Shown here piece by piece: positions 8,921 to 16,892 of a DNA stretch of 58,671 nt. Below the pieces are notes generated by a model. It ran no database searches, was not told where the DNA came from, and saw only the letters and a list, made by a program, of their open reading frames with translations. The DNA is from Deltaproteobacteria bacterium (GTDB taxonomy: Bacteria > Desulfobacterota > Syntrophia > Syntrophales > Smithellaceae). Location: positions 1 to 58,671 of the forward strand of contig JAKLGV010000019.1 of assembly GCA_022710585.1 (NCBI GenBank). The letters run 5' to 3'. Each line of letters opens with the position of its first letter. Positions within the stretch are counted from its first letter, which is position 1. A program made the position numbers and the translations under genes.

Positions 8921-10300
8921 TTATTCCGTTCTCTTCAGCGCATTGGCCGCGGGTTTTATCATTTCATTTTTTATTCTCTTGAAAAATTCCCGGCGAAATG
9001 CAGGAATCTTTGTCAGAAGGACCAGTGTGCTGTTGATCATCCACCATTTATAATACGTCTGGGGAAAATTGTACATGCCGTGTTCCTTGTAGTATCGGTG
9101 ATCCGCCTGAAATACGGGACGCAGCCTTCCCCAAATCACGTCCCTGAATAATTTTGTTCCCGCGACCTGATAAAAGGTCGGCGGCGGGATATAGCCGAGT
9201 TGGCTTCTCGCGACCGCATTTGCGGCCATGACCTGCAGAGCCGCGTTGATCTCGGAGGAACTTCCCGCGTCGTCGCTGACAAAACCAAGCATACCGGCCC
9301 TCTGGAATCCGACGGACGCTTCAAATATTTCACGCAAATGATACATTTGATTGAGTGGACCAGAGATCACAAATCCCATCTGCTTGTCCTTCAAAAACGG
9401 CGTGTGCCCGTTGAAAAAACTGCGGTCAAAAAAGCATTTCCACAAAGCGGACAGATACCGGTCACGCACGGCTCCGGCAATAAACAAAATATCCGCCGTC
9501 TTGATTCTCGCGTTGAATAATTGCCGGAAACCGTCCCGGTCGTCATAAACGCAGCGATTATCCATACCGCACCGGATGCAGCCCAGACATCCGCCTTTGA
9601 TGTCAACATCAATAAGCTGAACAACTTCAGCCTCAGGAGAAAAACTCTGCCTGAGCCTCTCCACCATCTTTTGAAGATTCGAATTTCCGGAAAGATTGTC
9701 GGCGATAATCAGGACTTTTTTCCCCGCTGTTTCCACCGGCGCTGTTTTTTCCGCTTCGAAAACAACATCCGGCATCTTCAACGGGGGATGGCTCCTGATA
9801 AAAGGCGTTCTTTCTTTAATCGCTTTCAAAAACAATGTACCGAAAGCTTTCAGCCGCCGCCGTTCAGCGGTTTTCAGCAGATCATTCATCTCCGCCGAAT
9901 AAGAGCCAAAATATCGCATCTCCAGATCATCGCAAACGGCATGGATATAATTGTGGGCGGTGTAGTCAAAAAAATTGATGGACGTCGATAAGGATGCGGC
10001 AGGTTTGCCGCGAAAAGCGGAAACGGCGTTTTTTTCAAAAATCAGTTCGATGAATCTTTTATACTGGGAACAAACCACCAAAAAATAAAGCGGGAAAGCC
10101 CAAAGCACCGCATCAGCGGCTGCCACACCGGCAAGAACGTCCTGAAACGCTTGATTATCTTTTTCCAGTTTTTTAATCTTCAGCGCCACATCATAAAGTT
10201 TAAATTCAGTTTCCGGGAATCTCTGCTCCAGAAAATGAACATACTGCATGGTCACGCTGACCTCACCTTTCGGTGAGCCGTTCAAAACAGCGATTTTCAC
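8921..10300 (-). CDS. Tandem flavodoxin-fold NAD(P)H:FMN reductase-like protein
   Basis: About 459 residues. Two flavodoxin-like halves: the first begins KIAVLNGSPKG (phosphate-binding loop for FMN) and contains FPLYF; the second, from about residue 197, begins KKVLIIADNLSGNSNLQ and has the Cys-containing GGCLGCIRCGMDNRCVY motif of iron-sulfur flavoprotein-type NADPH-dependent FMN reductases. The C-terminal 100 residues are extra. The GTG at 10300 is preferred because AGGTGA lies 5 nt upstream; an ATG at 10306 is also possible. It likely moves electrons from NAD(P)H to an unknown acceptor. Confidence 0.7.
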   Translation of the reverse strand: MKIAVLNGSPKGEVSVTMQYVHFLEQRFPETEFKLYDVALKIKKLEKDNQAFQDVLAGVAAADAVLWAFPLYFLVVCSQYKRFIELIFEKNAVSAFRGKPAASLSTSINFFDYTAHNYIHAVCDDLEMRYFGSYSAEMNDLLKTAERRRLKAFGTLFLKAIKERTPFIRSHPPLKMPDVVFEAEKTAPVETAGKKVLIIADNLSGNSNLQKMVERLRQSFSPEAEVVQLIDVDIKGGCLGCIRCGMDNRCVYDDRDGFRQLFNARIKTADILFIAGAVRDRYLSALWKCFFDRSFFNGHTPFLKDKQMGFVISGPLNQMYHLREIFEASVGFQRAGMLGFVSDDAGSSSEINAALQVMAANAVARSQLGYIPPPTFYQVAGTKLFRDVIWGRLRPVFQADHRYYKEHGMYNFPQTYYKWWMINSTLVLLTKIPAFRREFFKRIKNEMIKPAANALKRTE

Positions 10301-10397
10301 AACCATCACCTGCGAATGAGAGTCTTAAGGGGGAATATTTTTATCACATCAAAACGATCACCGCCATAAATTAAAGAGTCAATGGCCGAATAGCGGT

Positions 10398-10751
10398 TTA
10401 ACTTTTCAGTTTCCATGCAACGTAATCGGACAATCTTTTAACGGCTTCCTGAGGCGTATTGACGAATTCGACGCCCGCGTCATAGGACTCATCCTCGCAG
10501 ACAACTTTTATCCACCGCACTTTTCCCATCGCCGTTATAATGTGCTGAAGATTCTTGAATTTAAAATCGATTCTCAGCATGGTATCGATGGGCAAAAAGA
10601 TGTTGGAATGAATTCTGGCGCCGGATTCGGAAACATCCTTGCCGGTATTATAAATCACCTTTTCCTTGGGAAATTTCTTGCTGCAGGCAATAATGGTAAC
10701 GGTAATTTCGCTTTCCTCATGCAGCCGTTTCGCCCTTCTTTTTTCGTTCAT
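10398..10751 (-). CDS. PilZ domain protein
   Basis: 117 residues. RxxxR-type N-terminus (EKRRAKRLHEE) and the D/NxSxxG-like motif DVSESGARI about residue 45, followed by a beta-barrel ending in GVEFV, fit a stand-alone PilZ cyclic di-GMP receptor. ATG has a good Shine-Dalgarno (AAAGGAAGG). It is a clear paralogue of the protein at 29443-29817 (same ESGARI core, same KVRWIK / KVKWIK strand). Confidence 0.8.
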   Translation of the reverse strand: MNEKRRAKRLHEESEITVTIIACSKKFPKEKVIYNTGKDVSESGARIHSNIFLPIDTMLRIDFKFKNLQHIITAMGKVRWIKVVCEDESYDAGVEFVNTPQEAVKRLSDYVAWKLKS

Positions 10752-10864
10752 AACGATCCTTCCTTTTCATTGAACCATGATTGCGTTAAAATTCCGCGTC
10801 CGGGCATTGAGATCTGGGATGTTTTTCCTATTCTTAACCCAATCCGGGCAAAGAAGACAAGAAA

Positions 10865-11116
10865 TTATTTCGCATCCTTCCAGTTCCACCATTTCAATTT
10901 TTCAGGATCATGACGGGTATGGGATGCAAAATATACGGCACACCTTAGAACATAAAGCATACAGCGGTCGACCGGCTTTCCCGTTCCTGCGCACAAATCA
11001 TTGTAGAGGTCTTCGGGATTCCGGTGGCGAAGATCCCTGACGCACCTGATCCCAAGACTCCTCAAATCTTCGGCAATCGATTTGCCGACGCCTGGTATTT
11101 TCCGCAATTCATCCAT
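10865..11116 (-). CDS. Helix-hairpin-helix protein, Cdd1/pathogenicity-locus family
   Basis: 83 residues. The N-terminus carries a helix-hairpin-helix (LRKIPGVGKSIAEDLRSLGI), followed by DLRHRNPEDLYNDLC and a C-terminal LKWWNWKD, the pattern of the small Cdd1 family (sometimes annotated mitomycin resistance McrB-like). Probably binds DNA non-specifically; role unknown. A GAGGAGG run lies about 13 nt upstream of the ATG. Confidence 0.75.
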   Translation of the reverse strand: MDELRKIPGVGKSIAEDLRSLGIRCVRDLRHRNPEDLYNDLCAGTGKPVDRCMLYVLRCAVYFASHTRHDPEKLKWWNWKDAK

Positions 11117-11156
11117 TGGAATTAATTGACCACCTCCTCAAGCTCCAGTGTTAAAT

Positions 11157-11696
11157 TCAGGAATCAAGATTTGATCCCGGTCTTCGGTCGGATGCTTTTT
11201 CCAGAGCGACAACCAGGATCACGGCCGGGATAATCAGCATCAGGTTGGACACCCAGTAGCCCCTGTGCAGCGCGCCCGCCATCCAGTAATAGATGGCCTT
11301 GGCGGCGCCGATCGTATAAAAGACCGCAATGGATTTTGAAACGATTTCAGGCAGAGCGAGAATCAGCAGAGAAATCATCAATAGTTCATAAAGATTATAG
11401 AGCGCGAACGCACCAGGATTCATGGTCAGCAGCCAATAGCTTACGGGGTTCGCTTCATTGACCACGATATAGGAGCTGATCCAGTATTCCGCCGGCTGCC
11501 CCGCGAGGGTGACGGCCACATCCAGTACGCAGGTGACCATGACAGGCAGACAAAGCCACAGTCTGCGTTTTGGATAATTCATCCGCAGGTTCAATTTTCC
11601 GCCCGCAAGTAATAAAAACCCGGGGGATACACAGATGGTGAAGATCAGGGGCATAAATAAATGCAGTCCAATCTTGTGCAGTTCGTAGATGTGCAT
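11157..11696 (-). CDS. Multi-pass membrane protein of unknown function
   Basis: 179 residues with about four or five hydrophobic segments (near residues 12-32, 45-68, 98-118, 120-140 and 148-167). The ATG has AAGGAGA 5 nt upstream. No family recognised. It lies 114 nt downstream of the phosphopantetheinyl transferase on the same strand and might be the last gene of the lipid operon. Confidence 0.65.
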   Translation of the reverse strand: MHIYELHKIGLHLFMPLIFTICVSPGFLLLAGGKLNLRMNYPKRRLWLCLPVMVTCVLDVAVTLAGQPAEYWISSYIVVNEANPVSYWLLTMNPGAFALYNLYELLMISLLILALPEIVSKSIAVFYTIGAAKAIYYWMAGALHRGYWVSNLMLIIPAVILVVALEKASDRRPGSNLDS

Positions 11697-11810
11697 GACG
11701 TCTCCTTCTTGCCGGGGAAAGAATAATGCTCTTCAAACGTGGGCCGACGTTTTTATATCCGATTTTTACCATCTGCGCAAAATCTATTTAGTCAGCAAGA
11801 TGGTGGTTCA

Positions 11811-12437
11811 TTAAGGGTAGGATAGATGATAAGCGTAGGCGACGAACCGGCCGTCGTGGCTGAGGCTGACGTCCAGATCGGTTGGGTTATCATCGACGTA
11901 GACCAAGGGCGGCGAGAGATCTCTGTTCTTTTCTTTTCGTTTGATTTTAATCTGTTGGATGTTCAAGGAAAGGTGTTTTGCCAGACTCCGGGCAAGACAT
12001 TGACGCGCAAAAAGGGATGGATCTGTTTTTACATCGGGCAGCGGTTCCACCTTCCAGATGAATGTATCCAGCGCCTCCTGTTGATCGGATCCCACGCAAT
12101 GGATATATTCGGCATCGGCAAAAAGACTGATGAAAACAATGCTGGTTTCGACAAGAATTACTTTTCCATCTGACGGTTCGGACGCGGAGCCGTGAAAAAC
12201 TGTCTGCCATCGACGCGGCAGAAATCGGGCGTCAGGAGATTTTTTTAGCGCTACTTTATACGCGGTCTCCTTGCACGCCCACAGCGACCAGAGCTCCTGA
12301 TCCGGATTTTCTGTATCGCGGACAAGGTCAATTTCAGCATCCGTGAGGATCTTTTTTAGAAAGCGCGAATCCCCGCTTTTCCCCACATTCGCCGCTTCCC
12401 TCAAATCCACCACATCGTTTCCGACGAAGGGTAAAAT
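11811..12437 (-). CDS. 4'-phosphopantetheinyl transferase, probable ATT start
   Basis: Transfers phosphopantetheine from CoA to the serine of acyl carrier proteins, activating the ACP of this operon. Visible motifs: VGNDVVDL (Mg-binding Asp) at the start, WACKETAYK (WxxKEA-type) and SLSHDGRFVAYA near the end, as in Sfp/AcpS-fold enzymes. No ATG, GTG or TTG precedes the VGND motif: the frame opens after a TGA at 12455-12453, and the first standard start (GTG 12413) would delete the Asp. An ATT at 12437 sits 6 nt after GGAGG, a very good ribosome site, so an AUU start is proposed, giving about 208 residues. The reading frame overlaps the acyltransferase gene by about 100 nt. Confidence 0.8.
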   Translation of the reverse strand: MLPFVGNDVVDLREAANVGKSGDSRFLKKILTDAEIDLVRDTENPDQELWSLWACKETAYKVALKKSPDARFLPRRWQTVFHGSASEPSDGKVILVETSIVFISLFADAEYIHCVGSDQQEALDTFIWKVEPLPDVKTDPSLFARQCLARSLAKHLSLNIQQIKIKRKEKNRDLSPPLVYVDDNPTDLDVSLSHDGRFVAYAYHLSYP

Positions 12438-13158
12438 AGTTCTCCTCCAATTTCACGAGCCTTTCAATGATCTGCGTGGCGTATTCCCGCTGCACCCGAA
12501 GCTCGCTTCCCGCGGCGGGCTGCGGCGTGAAAATTTCCATCTGCACGGTAAATTTCTCACCCCAGTACGGGATAATGCTGTAATGCTCCTGCCTGTCGCC
12601 CCGCAGATACATGCACATCACTTTGCAGTTCTCCGCATTTTTAATAAACCGTCCGACGCCGTAGGAGAAGCCTTCCTGATCCACCCTGCCCGTGCGGGAA
12701 CGCCTGCCTTCCGGAAAAATCATCACCGTTTCTCCGCTTCTGAGCAGGTAGACGCATTTGTCCATGGCTTCTTTCATCTTCTCGCGGGCGCCGCCACGGT
12801 TGATGGGAATGCACTTGGACAGATAACACAGCAGCGTGAGTAAGATGTTGTCTTTGTAGTTCGTCCATTCCGGCAGATTCCAGGGCGTTTTTCGATAACG
12901 GATGATATGCTGCGGCAGGCTGAACATCGCGAAGCTTAAAATAAAAGAGTCAATCATGGTCAGATGATTGGCGCAGATAATCCATCCTCCCTGATGTTTC
13001 GCGAATTCGGCGGCACAGCGGCGGCGGACGTCCCTTAAATCCCTGACCCGGTAGCGGAACAGTCTGGCGGCCGTGAAATACAGGGGCGCGATCACCCAGA
13101 TGGCCATCCGCCCGATCAGGTTTTGCAGACGCAAAAGGTTCAGGGATTTCCGGGTCAT
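12334..13158 (-). CDS. 1-acylglycerol-3-phosphate acyltransferase-like protein (PlsC family)
   Basis: 274 residues. The HX4D motif (NHLTMID) near residue 64 and the substrate-binding FPEGRRSRTG near 149 define the PlsC/LPLAT family, which moves acyl chains from ACP or CoA to a hydroxyl. An N-terminal hydrophobic stretch (LIGRMAIWVIAPLYFTA) suggests membrane association. It starts 3 nt after the ACP stop codon, so it probably uses the acyl chain built on that ACP. The C-terminal 30 residues overlap the phosphopantetheinyl transferase frame. Confidence 0.85.
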   Translation of the reverse strand: MTRKSLNLLRLQNLIGRMAIWVIAPLYFTAARLFRYRVRDLRDVRRRCAAEFAKHQGGWIICANHLTMIDSFILSFAMFSLPQHIIRYRKTPWNLPEWTNYKDNILLTLLCYLSKCIPINRGGAREKMKEAMDKCVYLLRSGETVMIFPEGRRSRTGRVDQEGFSYGVGRFIKNAENCKVMCMYLRGDRQEHYSIIPYWGEKFTVQMEIFTPQPAAGSELRVQREYATQIIERLVKLEENYFTLRRKRCGGFEGSGECGEKRGFALSKKDPHGC

Positions 13159-13161
13159 TTT

Positions 13162-13410
13162 CTACGCCAGTTTCTGCTTGATGATTTTAACCGCGTCACC
13201 GATGGTGCGGATTTTATCGGCTTCATCATCATCAACGCTGATGCCGTAAACATCTTCGCATTTAATGATCACGTCCACCAGACGCGCGGAATTGACTTTC
13301 AGGTCATTCAAAATGTGCGTGTCCAATGTTGCTGTGGCCAGAAGCTCCTGGTTTTTGGCGTACGGCCTTAAAATATTAATCATCTCTTCAAAAATTTTCG
13401 TGACATCCAT
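13162..13410 (-). CDS. Acyl carrier protein
   Basis: 82 residues, the usual ACP size. The phosphopantetheine-attachment region is LKVNSARLVDVI; the Ser in VNSAR replaces the standard DSL context, as in specialised ACPs outside primary metabolism. Helix III region CEDVYGISVDDDEADKIRTIGD is typical. It sits between KAS II and the acyltransferase in an operon that also encodes its activating transferase, which suggests a dedicated carrier. Confidence 0.88.
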   Translation of the reverse strand: MDVTKIFEEMINILRPYAKNQELLATATLDTHILNDLKVNSARLVDVIIKCEDVYGISVDDDEADKIRTIGDAVKIIKQKLA

Positions 13411-13437
13411 TAATTGCTTTCTCCTTTAAAATTTGTT

Positions 13438-14718
13438 TTATTTCTCGTCCCATTTTTTGAAGATGAGACAGCTGTTGACATCGCCGAAGCCGAATCCGGC
13501 TTTGGCGATAATTTGCAAATCAGGAAATTCCATACATGTCTGCGGAATTTTCGGCGCGTATTTTTCAATATCGGGATGAACATCCTCGCTGTTGACCGAA
13601 GGATGCAGGAATCCTTTATAAAGTTCCAAAACGACCGCCACGCACTCTATGGCGCCCGCCGCCCCCAGACAATGACCGATCAGCGATTTAGTGGACTGAA
13701 TATAAGGAAAATCTTCCGGATCGCGTTTCAGTGCTTCCGCCCAGTTTCTCACTTCATAAGGATCGGCATAGGTCGCCGTCAGATGTCCGTTGATGGCGTC
13801 CACTTCGGCGGGGTCAATGCCGGCATCGGCCACCGCGCCGCGAATGCACCTTTTCACGCCTTCCGGATTGGGCGCCGTCATCGAGCCGCCCATTCTCTGT
13901 CCGCCGCAGTTCACATAGCCGCCGAGGATCTCCGCATAAATGCGGGCTCCCCGCTCCCGTGCCGTTTCCAGCTCTTCCAGAACCAGCATCGCTCCGCCGG
14001 CACCGGGAATAAATCCTGCTGCCGAGGCGCTGAGCGGCCTTGAGCCGGCTGCCGGGTCGTCGTTGAACTTGCGGCAGAGCACCCGCATCGCATCGAACCC
14101 GCCCCAAATATAGGGCGTAGAGCCTTCCGAACCGCCCGCTACCATGCGCTTTGCCAGACCATTTCTGATTCTCCACATCGCGTCAATGATAGCTTCGTTG
14201 CCGGTGGAACAGGCGGAAGAATTCGACGTTACCTGATTTCCCACGGCAAGAAGACCGGATATGCGCGCACTGGTTCCGCTCCCCATGACCTGTTCGACGA
14301 TGGTGCTTCCCATTCTTTTGACCTTGCGCTCGTTAATGAGAGGAACGATGCTGCCGGCAATGGTGTCCATACCGCCAATGCCGGAACCGGCAATGACACC
14401 GGTATCCCAATCTACGGTATCATCATCATCGCTCCTCAGACTGAATGCGGCATCCTTCCAGGCATCCACCGCCGACACAGAGGCATAGCCGATGTTTTCG
14501 TTGATGGATAAAAGTTTTTCCTGATCAAAGTAACGCGCCTTCATCTCGTCGAAATTTTCAGGGACACCGCCAATCTGACAGCCGAAATTCAATTCCTGTA
14601 GTTGAGGAATAAAACGGATGCCGGACACGCCGCCTCTCAGCGCTTTTTCGTAAGCACTCAGACCGTGCGCGTTGGGCGCGACAACTCCCATCCCCGTAAT
14701 GACAATTCTTTTTTTCAT
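13438..14718 (-). CDS. Beta-ketoacyl-ACP synthase II (FabF-like)
   Basis: About 426 residues. The condensing-enzyme triad is visible: Cys in SSACSTGNE, His in NGHLTATYADP and His in SLIGHCLGAAGA. It elongates an acyl-ACP by decarboxylative condensation with malonyl-ACP. The active-site context (NGHLTAT rather than the usual NAHGTST) sets it apart from housekeeping FabF. The ATG at 14718 overlaps the dehydratase stop as ATGA; an upstream in-frame start at 14754 would lie inside the dehydratase gene and is less likely. Confidence 0.88.
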   Translation of the reverse strand: MKKRIVITGMGVVAPNAHGLSAYEKALRGGVSGIRFIPQLQELNFGCQIGGVPENFDEMKARYFDQEKLLSINENIGYASVSAVDAWKDAAFSLRSDDDDTVDWDTGVIAGSGIGGMDTIAGSIVPLINERKVKRMGSTIVEQVMGSGTSARISGLLAVGNQVTSNSSACSTGNEAIIDAMWRIRNGLAKRMVAGGSEGSTPYIWGGFDAMRVLCRKFNDDPAAGSRPLSASAAGFIPGAGGAMLVLEELETARERGARIYAEILGGYVNCGGQRMGGSMTAPNPEGVKRCIRGAVADAGIDPAEVDAINGHLTATYADPYEVRNWAEALKRDPEDFPYIQSTKSLIGHCLGAAGAIECVAVVLELYKGFLHPSVNSEDVHPDIEKYAPKIPQTCMEFPDLQIIAKAGFGFGDVNSCLIFKKWDEK

Positions 14719-15185
14719 TGATCCACTCCCACTCCCGATAATTCTCCGCTGCAAATGAGCTCGCCGCTTTCCTTTTCCATGACCACGCGGGCCTTGATGG
14801 TCATTTTGCGAAAGTAAATTTTTTCCGCTTTGACGATAACCCTTTCACCCGGTTTCACAATCTGTTTGAACTCCACGCCGTCGGCCAGCGAAAACAGGCT
14901 GATCGGTAATTTCATATCGCCGGGACGCGCATTTTTCTGGCGCGACAGAAGATAGATGCCAAAGGCCACCACGCCAACCTGCGCCATCGTCTCAATCAGA
15001 ATCACACCCGGCGTGATGGGATTGCCGGGAAAATGCCCGCAGTAAAAATATTCATCTTCACGAAAACGATACGTTCCCTCGATCCGGTCATCATCCAGAT
15101 AGATAATTTCATCGATAAAACGGAAAGGCGGTTGCTGAGGAACCAGCGACAGGACTTCCTGCTTCAAAGCGGCATCAGCCTCCAT
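14715..15185 (-). CDS. 3-hydroxyacyl-ACP dehydratase, FabZ/FabA hot-dog family
   Basis: About 156 residues. Catalytic His in CGHFPGNPITPG and the acidic residue in ILIETMAQVG are in place, the FabZ signature. It removes water from 3-hydroxyacyl-ACP. The chosen ATG at 15185 has GGAGGT 4 nt upstream, inside the end of the ketoreductase gene, with which it overlaps by 11 nt; longer in-frame starts lack a ribosome site. Confidence 0.87.
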   Translation of the reverse strand: MEADAALKQEVLSLVPQQPPFRFIDEIIYLDDDRIEGTYRFREDEYFYCGHFPGNPITPGVILIETMAQVGVVAFGIYLLSRQKNARPGDMKLPISLFSLADGVEFKQIVKPGERVIVKAEKIYFRKMTIKARVVMEKESGELICSGELSGVGVDQ

Positions 15186-15903
15186 AAAGACCTCCGTTGA
15201 CATGAATGACCGAACCGTTGATGTAACTTCCCTTGTTTGCCAGAAAAGCAACCACCTCGGCGATTTCCTCAGGCTTACCGACGCGCCCCAGAAGAATTTC
15301 CTCCATGGCTTTATTTTTTATTTCTTCCGGTAATTCTTTAGTCATCTCCGTATCGATAAAACCGGGCGCCACGGAATTCACAAGAATGTTTCTGCCTTTG
15401 AGTTCCCGCGCCAGCGATTTTGTAAAAGCATCCAGCGCCGCTTTCTCCATCGTATAGGGAATCTGGCCGGCGTTGCCCGTATGACCGACCACGCTGGAAA
15501 TATTAATGATGCGACCGGTGGAACTCCGGAACATGAACTGACGCAGAATTCTTTTGGTCAGGTACCACACGCCGCGCGTCAGAGCTCTTTGTTCGTCAAA
15601 CTGTTCCACCTTCATGGAAATGATATCCGCATTGATGGAATGGCCGGCATTGTTGACCAGAACATCAACGCGGCCTACGGTATCTTTAATCTTGCCGACC
15701 ATCGCGTCCACCTGTGTTACGTCCGATAGATCAGCCTGAATTAAAAATCCTTCTTTTATTTCATCCAGCAACTGCTGCGCGTTCCCGGCACTTTTATTGT
15801 AATGAATGCCGACATGGAATCCTTCCGCGGCCAAAGCGCGACAGCACGCCGCTCCTATTCCTTTCGCTCCACCGGTAACCAGAGCAACGGGTTTATCCAT
15901 CAT
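15175..15903 (-). CDS. 3-oxoacyl-ACP reductase, FabG-like SDR
   Basis: 242 residues. TGGAKGIG cofactor loop near residue 10, NNAG near 85, Ser in NISSVVGHTG, and the catalytic Tyr/Lys as YTMEKAA. NADPH-dependent reduction of 3-ketoacyl-ACP is the expected reaction. ATG overlaps the KAS III stop (ATGA). Part of the tightly overlapping five-gene core of the operon. Confidence 0.87.
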   Translation of the reverse strand: MMDKPVALVTGGAKGIGAACCRALAAEGFHVGIHYNKSAGNAQQLLDEIKEGFLIQADLSDVTQVDAMVGKIKDTVGRVDVLVNNAGHSINADIISMKVEQFDEQRALTRGVWYLTKRILRQFMFRSSTGRIINISSVVGHTGNAGQIPYTMEKAALDAFTKSLARELKGRNILVNSVAPGFIDTEMTKELPEEIKNKAMEEILLGRVGKPEEIAEVVAFLANKGSYINGSVIHVNGGLYGG

Positions 15904-16892
15904 TTTATATCCTCCACTTTGAGCATGGCATAAGCCCAGGCCAGTCCGGCGCCGACAATCACCATGGCGATATTGTCGCCCGGCTGAATGTTATCCCAGT
16001 TCATGCTCAAAACCGCCGGGGCGCCGACACAGCCGACATTTCCAAATTGATCCACATTGTACCAGTGATTTTCCGGCTTGATGCCTCTGCGCTCGCATAC
16101 CGTTTTGAGCATCATGTGATTGGCCTGATGCGCGATAAACATAAATCGCCCGGCCCGGCCTTCGTATTGATCCTGAAGCGTTTTCAGGCATTCGGTTGTC
16201 GTGCGGATGGCGAAACCCTGCACGGCGTTGCCGTCCTGGCTGAAGACCCAGTCTCCGGTTACGCCGACTTTTGTCCATCCCGAAGGACGGGCGTTATAGC
16301 CACCGCTGACAAAAGCGGCGCGCGCTGGGATCTGTGACGAAACAATCGCCGCCGAAGCGCCGTCGCCGAACAGCACCGCCGAATTGCGATCCGTATAGTT
16401 AATGACTTTTGTTGTGGATTCGGCTCCGACCAGCAGCACATAAGGCGGCATTTCTTCCGGCTGCATCCGCATCAGAAAATTCACCTGCATGCCGAATGTC
16501 GAGCAGGCGGAATTTAAATCAAAGCAGGGAACTTCAATACCCAGTTCCGCGGCAACCGCTCCCGCTTCCGCCGGGGTAATATTGTCCGGTGAAGAGGAGC
16601 CGGAAATCACCAGACCGATATCTTCCGGCCTCAACGAGGCACGCTTGAGCGCCATCCGCGCGGCTTTCGCCGACATCTGCGCATTGGTGTAGAGCCGGAT
16701 GGGAAAAGATTTGAGCGGATTAACGTTTTTTGTCTCCCGGATATAGTCCAGCGGCAAAACCGTCCGGCGGTTGGCAATGCCGACGCGCTCCATAATCCAA
16801 TCATTGGTCGTGCCCATACCCAGCTCTTCCAGAAATTGATTGGAAATAAAATTTTCGGGATGAAAGTGCCCCATGGCGTGAAGGTAAAGCAT
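15900..16892 (-). CDS. Beta-ketoacyl-ACP synthase III (FabH-like)
   Basis: 330 residues. Cys in LNSACSTFG, His in IAHQANHMM and Asn in QFGNVGCVGAP form the FabH Cys-His-Asn triad. FabH enzymes start chains from an acyl-CoA and malonyl-ACP, so this gene sets the starter unit. Start and stop overlap neighbours (TAATG with the acyl-CoA dehydrogenase). The starter acyl group cannot be read from sequence; the adjacent acyl-CoA dehydrogenase could supply an unsaturated one. Confidence 0.87.
   Translation of the reverse strand: MLYLHAMGHFHPENFISNQFLEELGMGTTNDWIMERVGIANRRTVLPLDYIRETKNVNPLKSFPIRLYTNAQMSAKAARMALKRASLRPEDIGLVISGSSSPDNITPAEAGAVAAELGIEVPCFDLNSACSTFGMQVNFLMRMQPEEMPPYVLLVGAESTTKVINYTDRNSAVLFGDGASAAIVSSQIPARAAFVSGGYNARPSGWTKVGVTGDWVFSQDGNAVQGFAIRTTTECLKTLQDQYEGRAGRFMFIAHQANHMMLKTVCERRGIKPENHWYNVDQFGNVGCVGAPAVLSMNWDNIQPGDNIAMVIVGAGLAWAYAMLKVEDIK

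Noticed and set aside
11455..11772. 105-codon frame on the minus strand upstream of the membrane protein
   Set aside because: Overlaps the membrane protein in another frame, no ribosome site, arginine-rich shadow composition.
13414..14043. Plus-strand frame of 209 codons antisense to the KAS II gene
   Set aside because: Shadow of a gene with a complete Cys-His-His triad.
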